Below are positions 1 through 5,999 of a stretch of 11,054 nt of DNA, piece by piece. Both the position numbers and the translations under genes were made by a program. The stretch is taken from positions 1 to 11,054 of the forward strand of contig JAGXLK010000025.1 of assembly GCA_018334735.1 (NCBI GenBank). Reading direction: 5' to 3'. The stretch is from Planctomycetota bacterium (lineage in GTDB: Bacteria; Planctomycetota; Brocadiia; SM23-32). The notes beneath the pieces are model-generated. The model did no database searches. It was not told the DNA's origin and worked only from the letters and a program-made list of their open reading frames with translations. Within the stretch, counting starts at the first letter, position 1, and each line of letters opens with the position of its first letter.

Positions 1-224
1 ATAATTTTCAACCGGAGATGAAACTTCTTCGCAAGAACAATGCCGTTAAAATTGCAGAAGACGAGGCCGCTTTGCAAAAAGAACTGGGGACAATTCTCAG
101 GGATAACACAGACGCCCAGAAAATGGGACAGCGCGCGCGCCAAACCGTCATTACCAACCGTGGCGCGACCGAGGATTCACTGAACCGCCTGGAAAAGGTT
201 CTCAGTGACAAGGGACTCCTGTGA
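1..224 (+). CDS. waaA: 3-deoxy-D-manno-octulosonic acid (Kdo) transferase, C-terminal end
   Basis: Only the last 73 or so codons are in the window; the reading frame is open from base 3 and ends at TGA 222-224. The enzyme moves Kdo from CMP-Kdo to lipid A precursor at the inner face of the cytoplasmic membrane, the first core step of lipopolysaccharide synthesis. The visible part starts with an N-F-Q-P-E stretch, which matches the conserved NF..E segment that follows the donor-binding site in GT30 Kdo transferases. It continues with an acidic helix (AEDEAALQKEL) and a MGQRARQTVITNRGATE segment near the end, typical of this family's C-terminus (family consensus roughly MG.RA...V..NRGA). The ATG at 18 is an internal Met, not a start. 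A related GT-B glycosyltransferase cannot be fully excluded because the catalytic N-terminal half is missing. Confidence 0.82.
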   Translation, partial: NFQPEMKLLRKNNAVKIAEDEAALQKELGTILRDNTDAQKMGQRARQTVITNRGATEDSLNRLEKVLSDKGLL

Positions 225-320
225 GCGGGGCGAACCATTTGTGTTGATCAGCAATGCTGGCACAGTCGGGACTTAGCGATAGGCAGAAAAAGTTTTTACC
301 CCAGAATCCAGATTTCAGAG

Positions 321-358
321 CCGTTGAGAAGATGGTTTAGCCTCAAGAACCGGTTTTT
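321..358 (+). terminator. Weak candidate terminator downstream of waaA
   Basis: CCG plus TTGAG (321-328) can pair with CTCAA plus CGG (342-346 and 351-353), leaving GAAC bulged, and the stem is followed at once by five T (354-358). The bulge makes the stem weak, so the call is tentative. The position, about 100 bases after the waaA stop, is reasonable. Confidence 0.25.
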
Positions 359-384
359 CACCCCATTGGCCCCCCGCGAGCGGA

Positions 385-413
385 CTGGACTTCAGCCGCA
401 GGCTGGAGTTCAG
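385..413. repeat. GC-rich palindrome, 13-bp imperfect hairpin
   Basis: CTGGACTTCAGCC (385-397) and GGCTGGAGTTCAG (401-413) are complementary over all 13 positions if two G-U pairs are allowed, with a GCA loop. There is no T-run after it, so it does not look like a terminator. Short words of it (ACTGGACTT and GAGTTCAG) recur in inverted form at 476-484 and 509-516 around the second palindrome, which suggests a REP-like or decayed mobile-element structure. Confidence 0.5.
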
Positions 414-475
414 AATGCGGGCCGATTGAGTTGGATCTCCGCGCATCTTGACATCTGTGAGCCACTGCCCGCCTC

Positions 476-516
476 AAGTCCAGTTTCGCCCGCCGCTGGC
501 GGGCTCAGCTGAACTC
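476..516. repeat. Second palindrome with inverted copies of the first one's arms
   Basis: The core is GCCCGCC (488-494), loop GCT, GGCGGGC (498-504), a perfect 7-bp stem. It is flanked by AAGTCCAGT (476-484), the reverse complement of ACTGGACTT at 384-392, and CTGAACTC (509-516), the reverse complement of GAGTTCAG at 406-413. The stem lacks a T-run on either side. Confidence 0.45.
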
Positions 517-738
517 GAGTCTGCAGGATACGTGGTCGAGAAGCGGGGTTGCAGGCTTACAGAATGATTGAGACCAGAGATAAGGTTTATATTACAATAA
601 CCTTTAACGACTTTTCCGAAGGAAACTTGAGGAATTTGCGCACATCTGGGTTGCATCTGTGTGCAAATCCAAAGAGACTACCTTCACGGGGTTCCTCCCC
701 TCTACAGGAGAGAATTGTTAACTTCTCAAACCTTGCAG

Positions 739-762
739 GGGATCAGAGGAATCCCGTTTTTT
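739..762 (+). terminator. Candidate intrinsic terminator upstream of the pilT promoter
   Basis: GGGAT (739-743) and ATCCC (751-755) form a 5-bp stem with a 7-base loop, followed by G and six T (757-762). The stem is short. It sits just before the pilT promoter at 796, where a terminator insulating pilT from upstream transcription would be expected. Confidence 0.35.
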
Positions 763-795
763 ACGATATCAAATTCCTTGAGGGGCGCAAAAAAC

Positions 796-824
796 TTGAC
801 GTATCCTCTGCGGAAAACTACTAT
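796..824 (+). promoter_or_regulatory. Sigma70-type promoter for pilT
   Basis: TTGACG (796-801) matches the -35 consensus at five of six positions, and TACTAT (819-824) matches the -10 at four of six, with the ideal 17-base spacer. Transcription would start near 831 and give a leader of about 43 bases before the pilT ATG. Confidence 0.6.
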
Positions 825-873
825 AAGTGAGGTTTTTTGAGACATTCTTTTGAGTATTTAAGAGGTATCATAT

Positions 874-2097
874 ATGGCAAAAATCGACAAGTTTCTACAT
901 TTCCTCGCGGAAAATAAAGGGTCGGACCTCCATGTAAAGACAGGGACCCCCCCGCTTCTGCGTATCGATGGTAAATTGGAACGCATGAAGATGTCGCCGT
1001 TTAAGGCCGAGCAGGTCAAAGCCCTGGCCATGGAAATTATGCCGGATAAAAACCGCAAGGAATGGGAAAGTACAAATGACACGGACTTTGCATATGAAAT
1101 CCCTGATCTGGGTCGTTTCCGAACGAACATCTACAGAGACATTCAAGGGCCGGCAATATGCATGCGGATGATTCCCTTTGAGATGTTGACGGTTGATGAC
1201 CTTGGTCTCCCCGGGCCGATACGGAACCTTGCCCTGTTGCCCAAAGGAATCGTGCTCTGTACAGGGCCAACAGGCTGCGGCAAAACCACGACACTGGCCG
1301 CTCTGTTGGAATATGCCAATAAACGGAGAAAAGACCATATCATCACCATTGAGGATCCCGTTGAATTCGTTCACGAGAACGAAGGCTGCATAATCAGTCA
1401 CCGCGAGGTGGGTGAGCATACGCAAGGGTTCCAACGGGCACTGCGGGCGGCACTTCGAGAAGACCCTGACATCATTCTGGTAGGTGAGTTGCGTGATCTG
1501 GAAACCACGGCTCTGGCCCTTGAGTCTGCGGAAACCGGTCACCTGGTATTCGGAACTGTCCATACCACGACAGCCAGCAGTACTGTCGATCGTATCATTG
1601 ACCAATTCCCACCCGACCAGCAGGCCCAAATCCGGGTCATGCTCGCCAATACGCTTAAATGTGTCATCACACAGATGCTCTGCCGCAAAAAAGGTGGTGG
1701 CCGAGTGGCTGCTTTTGAAATCCTCTATGTGCACAGCGCAGTGACCAACCTGATACGCGAAAGCAAAACGTTTCAGCTTCCCTCGATCATCCAGACGGGG
1801 AAGAAATACGGCATGTGCACTATGAATGAATCGCTGATGGAACTGGTTTATGAGGGCACTATTACAGTCGACGAAGCTTACAGCAATTCGGTGGATAAAC
1901 AGGATATGAACGAACGGGTAAATGCATACCTGCTTTACGCCGTCACGGAAGGCGATATTACCCCCGTGGAAGCCGTGAGCCAGTCTTATTTCCGGCCGGG
2001 AATGATGGATCGTCTCCGCGACGCCGGTTACAGCAAAGTCGTTGAAAAAATGGACCTTGACCAGTTCGAGAAAAAGACAGCAATGGGCGCAACATAA
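874..2097 (+). CDS. pilT: Type IV pilus retraction ATPase PilT
   Basis: This 407-residue protein is a hexameric secretion-type ATPase that drives retraction of type IV pili and twitching motility, acting at the cytoplasmic face of the inner membrane. An N-terminal PAS-like domain (about 1-110, with GSDLH at 17-20) precedes the RecA-like core. Walker A is GPTGCGKTT (131-139), the Asp box ITIEDPVE (157-164), Walker B ILVGELRD (201-208) and the His box GHLVFGTVHTTTA (222-234). The retraction motif AIRNLIRE appears as AVTNLIRE (289-296). AGAGGT at 861-866 sits 7 bases before the ATG and fixes the start. Typical PilT is near 345 residues; the extra 60 or so form a second copy of the C-terminal EG.IT..EA.S module (327-345 and 359-377). 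No other pilus genes lie nearby. PilU or another PilT paralogue is possible, but the NLIRE motif favours PilT. Confidence 0.95.
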   Translation: MAKIDKFLHFLAENKGSDLHVKTGTPPLLRIDGKLERMKMSPFKAEQVKALAMEIMPDKNRKEWESTNDTDFAYEIPDLGRFRTNIYRDIQGPAICMRMIPFEMLTVDDLGLPGPIRNLALLPKGIVLCTGPTGCGKTTTLAALLEYANKRRKDHIITIEDPVEFVHENEGCIISHREVGEHTQGFQRALRAALREDPDIILVGELRDLETTALALESAETGHLVFGTVHTTTASSTVDRIIDQFPPDQQAQIRVMLANTLKCVITQMLCRKKGGGRVAAFEILYVHSAVTNLIRESKTFQLPSIIQTGKKYGMCTMNESLMELVYEGTITVDEAYSNSVDKQDMNERVNAYLLYAVTEGDITPVEAVSQSYFRPGMMDRLRDAGYSKVVEKMDLDQFEKKTAMGAT

Positions 2098-2098
2098 C

Positions 2099-2115
2099 CT
2101 CTCCGCAACGGAGAG
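2099..2115 (+). terminator. Hairpin just after pilT, possible weak terminator
   Basis: CTCTCCG (2099-2105) and CGGAGAG (2109-2115) form a perfect 7-bp stem with a CAA loop, beginning one base after the pilT stop codon. The following bases (AATTCTCTTC) are only moderately T-rich, so it may stabilise the pilT mRNA end or only partly terminate ahead of nnrE. Confidence 0.45.
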
Positions 2116-2160
2116 AATTCTCTTCAAATTGAACGTTGTCTCACCCGGAGAAACTCCACC

Positions 2161-2877
2161 GTGGAAGAAATCTTTTCACTCACAAAAGACCAGTCACGTC
2201 AGATCGACAAAATAGCTATGGACGAATACGGCATTAAAGGCGTAATGCTGATGGAAAATGCCGGGCGAGCCTCCGCCGCCGAAGCCGCTGATATGCTCGG
2301 CGACACCCGGGATGCCGACGTCACGATATTCTGCGGTAAAGGCAATAACGGCGGTGACGGATTTGTCGTCGCCCGGCACCTGTCAAACTGGGGATGCTCT
2401 GTCAACATTTATCTCTCCGGTAAAATCAACTCGATCCTCCGCGAAGCCGGGGACACAGCCGTAAACCTTGAAATCGCCCTGAACATGAATTTGCCGATAA
2501 CCGAAATTGAGAACAAGGGAGATGTCCAAAAAAGCCTTGACGACGCTCGCGAAGGCAAATTGATAGTGGACGCACTCCTCGGCACCGGGATAAGCGGTGA
2601 GGTAAGAGGGCTCTACAAACCTCTCATCGAAGGTATCAACTCGCTGCCGGTCCCCGTTCTTGCGATCGACGTTCCTTCAGGGCTGGATTGCGATACCGGA
2701 AAACCACTCGGCGTCGCCGTGCAGGCAGAGAGAACGGTAACTTTCGTTACCAAAAAACAGGGCTACAACCGTCCCGAAGCCGGCGAATATATCGGCCAAC
2801 TGAAAGTGATCGATATCGGCGTCCCGCGCCGTATGCTGGAACAAAGGGCACAGGAATGGGGGGCAAAAAAGGAGTGA
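2161..2877 (+). CDS. nnrE: NAD(P)H-hydrate epimerase (stand-alone YjeF N-terminal domain)
   Basis: The 238-residue protein interconverts the R and S forms of damaged, hydrated NAD(P)H so that the S-specific dehydratase can restore the cofactor. Family motifs are present in order: MENAG (31-35), the loop [15 protein letters not shown] (58-72), DALLGTG (137-143) and DVPSGLD (170-176). The usual fused C-terminal dehydratase domain (NnrD) is absent, so the partner must be encoded elsewhere. The start is GTG at 2161 with GGAG at 2147-2150, 10 bases upstream; no in-frame ATG gives a better N-terminus. Its 3' end overlaps the next gene by 22 bases, which implies co-transcription and probably coupled translation. 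No separate promoter is obvious between it and pilT, so read-through past the hairpin at 2099-2115 is possible. Confidence 0.93.
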   Translation: MEEIFSLTKDQSRQIDKIAMDEYGIKGVMLMENAGRASAAEAADMLGDTRDADVTIFCGKGNNGGDGFVVARHLSNWGCSVNIYLSGKINSILREAGDTAVNLEIALNMNLPITEIENKGDVQKSLDDAREGKLIVDALLGTGISGEVRGLYKPLIEGINSLPVPVLAIDVPSGLDCDTGKPLGVAVQAERTVTFVTKKQGYNRPEAGEYIGQLKVIDIGVPRRMLEQRAQEWGAKKE

Positions 2878-3347
2878 TCATCTATCTCTCAGCGCCCGTC
2901 TTCACTCAGGTGCAGCGACAGTGGAACAGACTGCTCGCCGCGGAAATCGAAAAACAAATCGAAGGCGCGAAAGTAATACTTCCCCAAGATTTTAAGTTCA
3001 GCGAAGCTTTCAATCGGTCTGAAGATTTCCCGGAACTCTTTCACACCTGTCTGGACAAAATTGAGGACGCTGATCTCGTGATCGCCGTGCTGGACGGGCC
3101 AGACGCTGACAGCGGAACCAGTTTTGAAGTCGGATATGCCTGTGCCCGCGAAATACCCATTATCGGTATTCGAACGGACTATCGAAAAAGCCAGGACCTG
3201 GGTGTCAACTTGATGCTCGCGCAAGCATGCAGCGAATTACTGAGAGAGATGTCCTTCAGCGAAGATCTGGAGCAGTTGGTTCGAGACCTGACGGGCAAGA
3301 TCCTCGTGGCACTGCGCAAAATCGATAAGCGCGAATGGACGGATTAA
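2856..3347 (+). CDS. Nucleoside 2-deoxyribosyltransferase-fold protein
   Basis: This is a 163-residue soluble protein. It opens with [10 protein letters not shown] (7-16), like the IYLAGP strand of the NDT family whose Tyr lines the active site. The signature VLDGPDADSGTSFEVGYA (78-95) carries Asp85 and Glu91, at the same six-residue spacing as the catalytic Asp and Glu of Lactobacillus NDT, and NLM at 118-120 matches the family's C-terminal Asn motif. The fold covers transferases that swap nucleobases and also hydrolases such as DNPH1/Rcl that cut deoxynucleoside monophosphates, and the sequence does not tell me which this is. The likely start is ATG 2856 with AAAGGG at 2842-2847; GTG 2874, overlapping the nnrE stop as GTGA, is an alternative that has AAAAAAGGAG directly against it, probably too close. 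The reading frame is open far upstream inside nnrE, but that part is shadow. It pairs with nnrE, which suggests nucleotide salvage or clean-up. Confidence 0.85.
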   Translation: MGGKKGVIIYLSAPVFTQVQRQWNRLLAAEIEKQIEGAKVILPQDFKFSEAFNRSEDFPELFHTCLDKIEDADLVIAVLDGPDADSGTSFEVGYACAREIPIIGIRTDYRKSQDLGVNLMLAQACSELLREMSFSEDLEQLVRDLTGKILVALRKIDKREWTD

Positions 3348-3351
3348 ACCA

Positions 3352-4038
3352 TCAGTCGTCCCTCAATTCAGCGGTAAAAACACACCAGGTTTGCACCGGA
3401 CATTTCTCGCATTCGGGACTGGAGGGGTGACAAAGCTCCCTCCCATGTTCGATCATGTTCAGGTGAGCTGAATATTTGCGTTTATCGGGGACAAGCTCAT
3501 CGAGCAGTTTGTGCGCTTTGATGCGGCTGCAATCCGCCGGGATAAGGCGGAGCCTCTGCCCTACTCGAAGCACATGCGTGTCAACTACAAAAGTGGGTTT
3601 GCCAAATCCAAATAGCAAAGCAAGACGCGCAGTTTTCACCCCGATACCCTTAATCTGGGTGAGCTTTTTTTCCGCCTCTTCCGCCGAGAGAGGCTCCAAA
3701 AAATCCAACGAATACTCGCCCCGCTCTCCCAACCAGTCAAGTAGTTCTCCTATGGCAGCCGCTTTTTGATCGGCCAGCCCCCCACATTTGATAGCTTCTG
3801 CGATTTGAGGATTTGTCGCCCCGGCCATCTCCTCCCAAGATCCATAAGAAACCTTTAACTCATTCCAGGCTCGACCGCTGTTAAGGTCACTGGTGTTTTG
3901 GGACAGGATGCCGTGGACGAGCACTTCCAGAGGATCAGAATCAGCCCGTGAAGGGATCCCATAACTTTCTGCAAGAGCATCGAGAACTGGACCGATTTTT
4001 TCTTTCGGCTCCAAAAGTTGTGGGGTGGGGGATGGCAT
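3352..4038 (-). CDS. nth: Endonuclease III, [4Fe-4S] DNA glycosylase/AP lyase
   Basis: The 228-residue protein removes oxidised pyrimidines from DNA and nicks the abasic site. The helix-hairpin-helix segment is QIKGIGVKTARLA (128-140), with the catalytic Lys at 135, followed by VVDTHVLRV (151-159) with the catalytic Asp at 153. The iron-sulfur loop is complete: Cys203, 210, 213 and 219 in the spacing C-x6-C-x2-C-x5-C. SQNTSD (46-51) replaces the SQQTTD-like stretch of E. coli Nth and is seen in a subgroup of endonuclease-III-like proteins. The start codon at 4038-4036 has no Shine-Dalgarno motif, and the gene follows the M48 protease gene by only 17 bases, so translation probably depends on the upstream gene. 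It is the last gene of the minus-strand operon and converges on the NDT-like gene with a 4-base gap. MutY is excluded by length and by the lack of the NUDIX-like C-terminal domain. Confidence 0.93.
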   Translation of the reverse strand: MPSPTPQLLEPKEKIGPVLDALAESYGIPSRADSDPLEVLVHGILSQNTSDLNSGRAWNELKVSYGSWEEMAGATNPQIAEAIKCGGLADQKAAAIGELLDWLGERGEYSLDFLEPLSAEEAEKKLTQIKGIGVKTARLALLFGFGKPTFVVDTHVLRVGQRLRLIPADCSRIKAHKLLDELVPDKRKYSAHLNMIEHGRELCHPSSPECEKCPVQTWCVFTAELRDD

Positions 4039-4055
4039 ATTTGGTGGGATATAAT

Positions 4056-4961
4056 TCAGGGAATGCGTTGCAGAACTTCGCGATTGTAGCGTTCTTCAAG
4101 CTCGGGACGTTGCTGGTAATGTCCAAGCGATTCCAGGCAGGTTCTGATTTTATCGATCCGTGCGTTAGGATCGGGGTGGGTTTTGAAAACTTCGAATGCG
4201 ATCTCACCGTTGGATTCCGCAGATTTCTGCAAAAACGGAAGCAGCCCTCCGGGATGGTAGCCGGCACGGTACGCATAACGAGTACCCGCAAGGTCAGCTT
4301 TTATCTCATAGCGCTGATCGTACCCCTGGTGAGCCAATTTGTTGTACGATTCATCGACAAATTGTCGATATTGGCTTATATCTTCATCGAGTTCCGCTGC
4401 AAAATCCACAAAACTCCGGATGCGCCGGTCGCGCAAGGTAATTTCAAGTCCGTGCTTTTCAGCAATGTGCGCGATTTCATGTCCCAAAATCGCCGCGAGT
4501 TCGCTTTCGCTGTGCAACATTCTCAAAAGCTGCGTCGATACAAAAACGAACCCTCCCGGCAAAGCCAGAGCCGTTGGATCTTCATTTTCCACGACAGCAA
4601 AAGAATAAGGAAGGCTAGGCCTGTCGCTCTGAAGTGCTACCAAAGTGCCCACCCGGGTGACATACTCATTGAGATCGCGGTCTTTGCACGGTTTCCCGAA
4701 ACTGGCAAATGCCTTTACCGCAAGGCTCTGCCCCATTGCGATTTCTTCCGCCGTATCGATCTCGGTTATCATCGCGTGAGCGGCATCAAGACCTTTCAGG
4801 ATTTTTGTGCGATCCTCCCCACCCAGAATTTCGGGGTTTTGTTCCAGAATTACTTGGCTGCTCCTGACGCCCTCTTTTATAGCTTCGCAGGTAGTAAACA
4901 CGAACGGTAGCAGCAAAATGGCAAGACACCGAAGAAGTAGCTTTTGTAATGAAATCCTCAT
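4056..4961 (-). CDS. M48-family zinc metalloprotease, exported
   Basis: The protein has 301 residues. It starts with a hydrophobic export signal (about 7-24) ending in FTTC with Cys25; this is a poor lipobox, so it may be a lipoprotein or simply a secreted or anchored protein. The catalytic domain shows ALPGGFVFV (133-141), the zinc site HEIAH (161-165) and the third ligand Glu219 in YEIKAD (218-223), then THPDPNARID (261-270), a usual M48 closing motif. Periplasmic M48 enzymes such as BepA and LoiP degrade or mature misassembled outer-membrane proteins; a similar role is inferred. AGGAG (complement of 4969-4973) lies 7 bases before the ATG and decides the start; the frame runs on upstream to 5420, but that extension is shadow of the SH3 gene. 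The start is one base after the stop of the SH3 gene, so the two are translationally coupled. Confidence 0.93.
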   Translation of the reverse strand: MRISLQKLLLRCLAILLLPFVFTTCEAIKEGVRSSQVILEQNPEILGGEDRTKILKGLDAAHAMITEIDTAEEIAMGQSLAVKAFASFGKPCKDRDLNEYVTRVGTLVALQSDRPSLPYSFAVVENEDPTALALPGGFVFVSTQLLRMLHSESELAAILGHEIAHIAEKHGLEITLRDRRIRSFVDFAAELDEDISQYRQFVDESYNKLAHQGYDQRYEIKADLAGTRYAYRAGYHPGGLLPFLQKSAESNGEIAFEVFKTHPDPNARIDKIRTCLESLGHYQQRPELEERYNREVLQRIP

Positions 4962-4962
4962 T

Positions 4963-5472
4963 TCATTTCTCCTGACCATACTCACCGAGCCGGCCTTCCC
5001 GGGCGAACTTTTCAATCTCTTCCGGACCGACCTTGCGGGCCTGCATTTCCTCGACGGCCTGAACCGCCCAGTCGGGGATCTCTGCTGAGTCTGCGTATTT
5101 TTCCGCCGCTGGTGAAAGCCCTCTGAGTGCTCCTCCGGCTTCAAGTTCTGCCAGCTCGACGCCTTCCCCCGAAGCGCCCCCCGATAGAATGGCTTCAATA
5201 TCTTCGGGCTTTTCCTCAGCCAGCTTATTAAAGTAAATCCAACCTTCCTCGGCTCCAGCTGAAACTCTGTAATAGTCCCCGGACCGTTCGAGGACTTCCA
5301 CGGCGGCACCCTGTTCCAAACGCACCACCACAGAGGCCCCCAGGGAGGTCCCGCCACGCAATTCCGCGGCCGTGCGAGTGTACATTGTTCTGGCTTGGGC
5401 CGGTATAGCAGGCAGCCCAATTAGCCAGGACACTAAGCAAGCGACAAAAAGAACAGAAATCAGTTTCTTCAT
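4963..5472 (-). CDS. Exported protein with a bacterial SH3 domain
   Basis: The protein has 169 residues. MKK plus a hydrophobic core (about 4-24) and a PAQA-R junction (24-28) make a good Sec signal peptide. One SH3b domain spans about 30-85: a T/LRGGTSLGASVVVRLEQGAAVEVLERSGDYYRV pattern across 38-70, then EEGWIYFNKL (75-84). The rest (86-169) is acidic and helical, containing GGALRGLSPAAEKYAD (113-128) and a closing FAREGRLGEY segment (156-165); I do not know a function for it. SH3b domains usually bind cell-wall peptides or partner proteins. Its stop is one base from the start of the M48 protease gene, so it probably works with that protease in the envelope. The start at 5472 is chosen because it begins the signal peptide; its ribosome site is weak. 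In-frame codons extend upstream to 5574 but lack a ribosome site and would bury the signal. Confidence 0.85.
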   Translation of the reverse strand: MKKLISVLFVACLVSWLIGLPAIPAQARTMYTRTAAELRGGTSLGASVVVRLEQGAAVEVLERSGDYYRVSAGAEEGWIYFNKLAEEKPEDIEAILSGGASGEGVELAELEAGGALRGLSPAAEKYADSAEIPDWAVQAVEEMQARKVGPEEIEKFAREGRLGEYGQEK

Positions 5473-5562
5473 TCTAAAATCCCATTTCCCCTGTAACCCG
5501 GGGCTTTTTCGCAGCTGAAAAAAATCCATAATTAGAAAGAACTTTACTCCCAGCGGTCTGCT

Positions 5563-5590
5563 ATTATTGCCCAATTACGAAAAATGTCAA
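5563..5590 (-). promoter_or_regulatory. Sigma70-type promoter for the SH3-M48-nth operon
   Basis: On the minus strand TTGACA (complement of 5585-5590) is a perfect -35 and AATAAT (complement of 5563-5568) matches five of six -10 positions, with a 16-base spacer. Transcription would start near 5556, leaving a leader of about 84 bases before the SH3 gene. Confidence 0.7.
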
Positions 5591-5619
5591 GATCGCCATG
5601 TCCCCTCAGACAGCAAATC

Positions 5620-5651
5620 AGCGGTAGAATATCGGGAAACCATTCACCGCT
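5620..5651. promoter_or_regulatory. Inverted repeat between divergent promoters, possible operator
   Basis: AGCGGT-A-GAAT (5620-5630) is mirrored by ATTC-ACCGCT (5642-5651), giving ten matched bases per arm with one bulged A and an 11-base centre. It lies between the two outward-facing -35 elements at 5585-5590 and 5657-5662. The placement suits a regulator-binding site serving both promoters; no T-run follows on either strand, which argues against a terminator. Confidence 0.35.
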
Positions 5652-5656
5652 TCTTC

Positions 5657-5685
5657 TTGACAGGGGATATAGGGTAAATTATAAA
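5657..5685 (+). promoter_or_regulatory. Strong sigma70-type promoter pointing toward pckG
   Basis: TTGACA (5657-5662) is a perfect -35, and TATAAA (5680-5685) matches five of six -10 positions, with a 17-base spacer. It is the best promoter match I found in the window. Transcription would start near 5692, about 308 bases before the pckG ATG. Confidence 0.7.
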
Positions 5686-5691
5686 AGCAGA

Positions 5692-5999
5692 AATCATAAG
5701 CGGGCCGAACTCCAAAATGACCACTGTATGCGCATTTCATCACGATCAATTCTGTGAGTTCAGCTTTCTCAGGATAGTGCGGCAGCAAACTGGAAATTTG
5801 AATCCCGCCGGCTTTAAGCGGTTCGGACCGAGCACCATGACACCGCTCACGTGCATTGTCGAGAAAACCCAGCGCAAACACATAACTGAGGGCTCTGCTT
5901 GAAAACCCGTAGCGCTCCGGTCCCGACAACCCATCAAAACAGGGATCAGCGACAGGAGTGCTGCAGCTTTTTTTTACATTAACGTTGAGAGTTTAGCAT
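5692..5999 (+). other. Long untranslated leader of pckG
   Basis: The stretch between the plus-strand promoter and pckG has no plus-strand reading frame with a ribosome site. It contains a small stem, CGGT/ACCG closing a four-base loop at 5819-5830, and near its end GCTGCAGC followed by eight T (5960-5975); a weak CAGC/GCTG pairing (5947-5950 with 5960-5963) precedes that T-run. It could be a regulated leader or a separate small RNA. I do not recognise any known riboswitch. Confidence 0.4.

Larger units (their letters stand above)
225..873. other. Long non-coding gap between waaA and pilT
   Basis: No reading frame here has a ribosome site or a recognisable protein. The gap holds an imperfect hairpin plus T-run just after waaA, two GC-rich palindromes (385-413 and 488-504), a short-stem terminator candidate (739-762) and the pilT promoter (796-824), each listed separately. 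A further weak promoter-like pair, TTGAGA at 568-573 and TATTAC at 590-595 (16-base spacer), lies ahead of the 739-762 terminator and could give a transcript of roughly 150 bases, but this is speculative. Confidence 0.6.

Noticed and set aside
549..830. 93-codon plus-strand frame before pilT
   Set aside because: It has no ribosome site and no recognisable motif, and the pilT promoter and a terminator-like stem lie inside its 3' part.
895..2127. 410-codon minus-strand frame opposite pilT
   Set aside because: It is fully antisense to a strongly supported pilT and its product has no known motifs; it is a codon-bias shadow.
3948..4910. 320-codon plus-strand frame opposite nth and the M48 gene
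   Set aside because: The minus strand encodes HEIAH and other intact family motifs over the same bases; the plus-strand product is low in plausibility and has no ribosome site.
4962..5420. In-frame upstream extension of the M48 protease
   Set aside because: It overlaps the SH3 gene in another frame, and the AGGAG site plus export signal place the true start at 4961.
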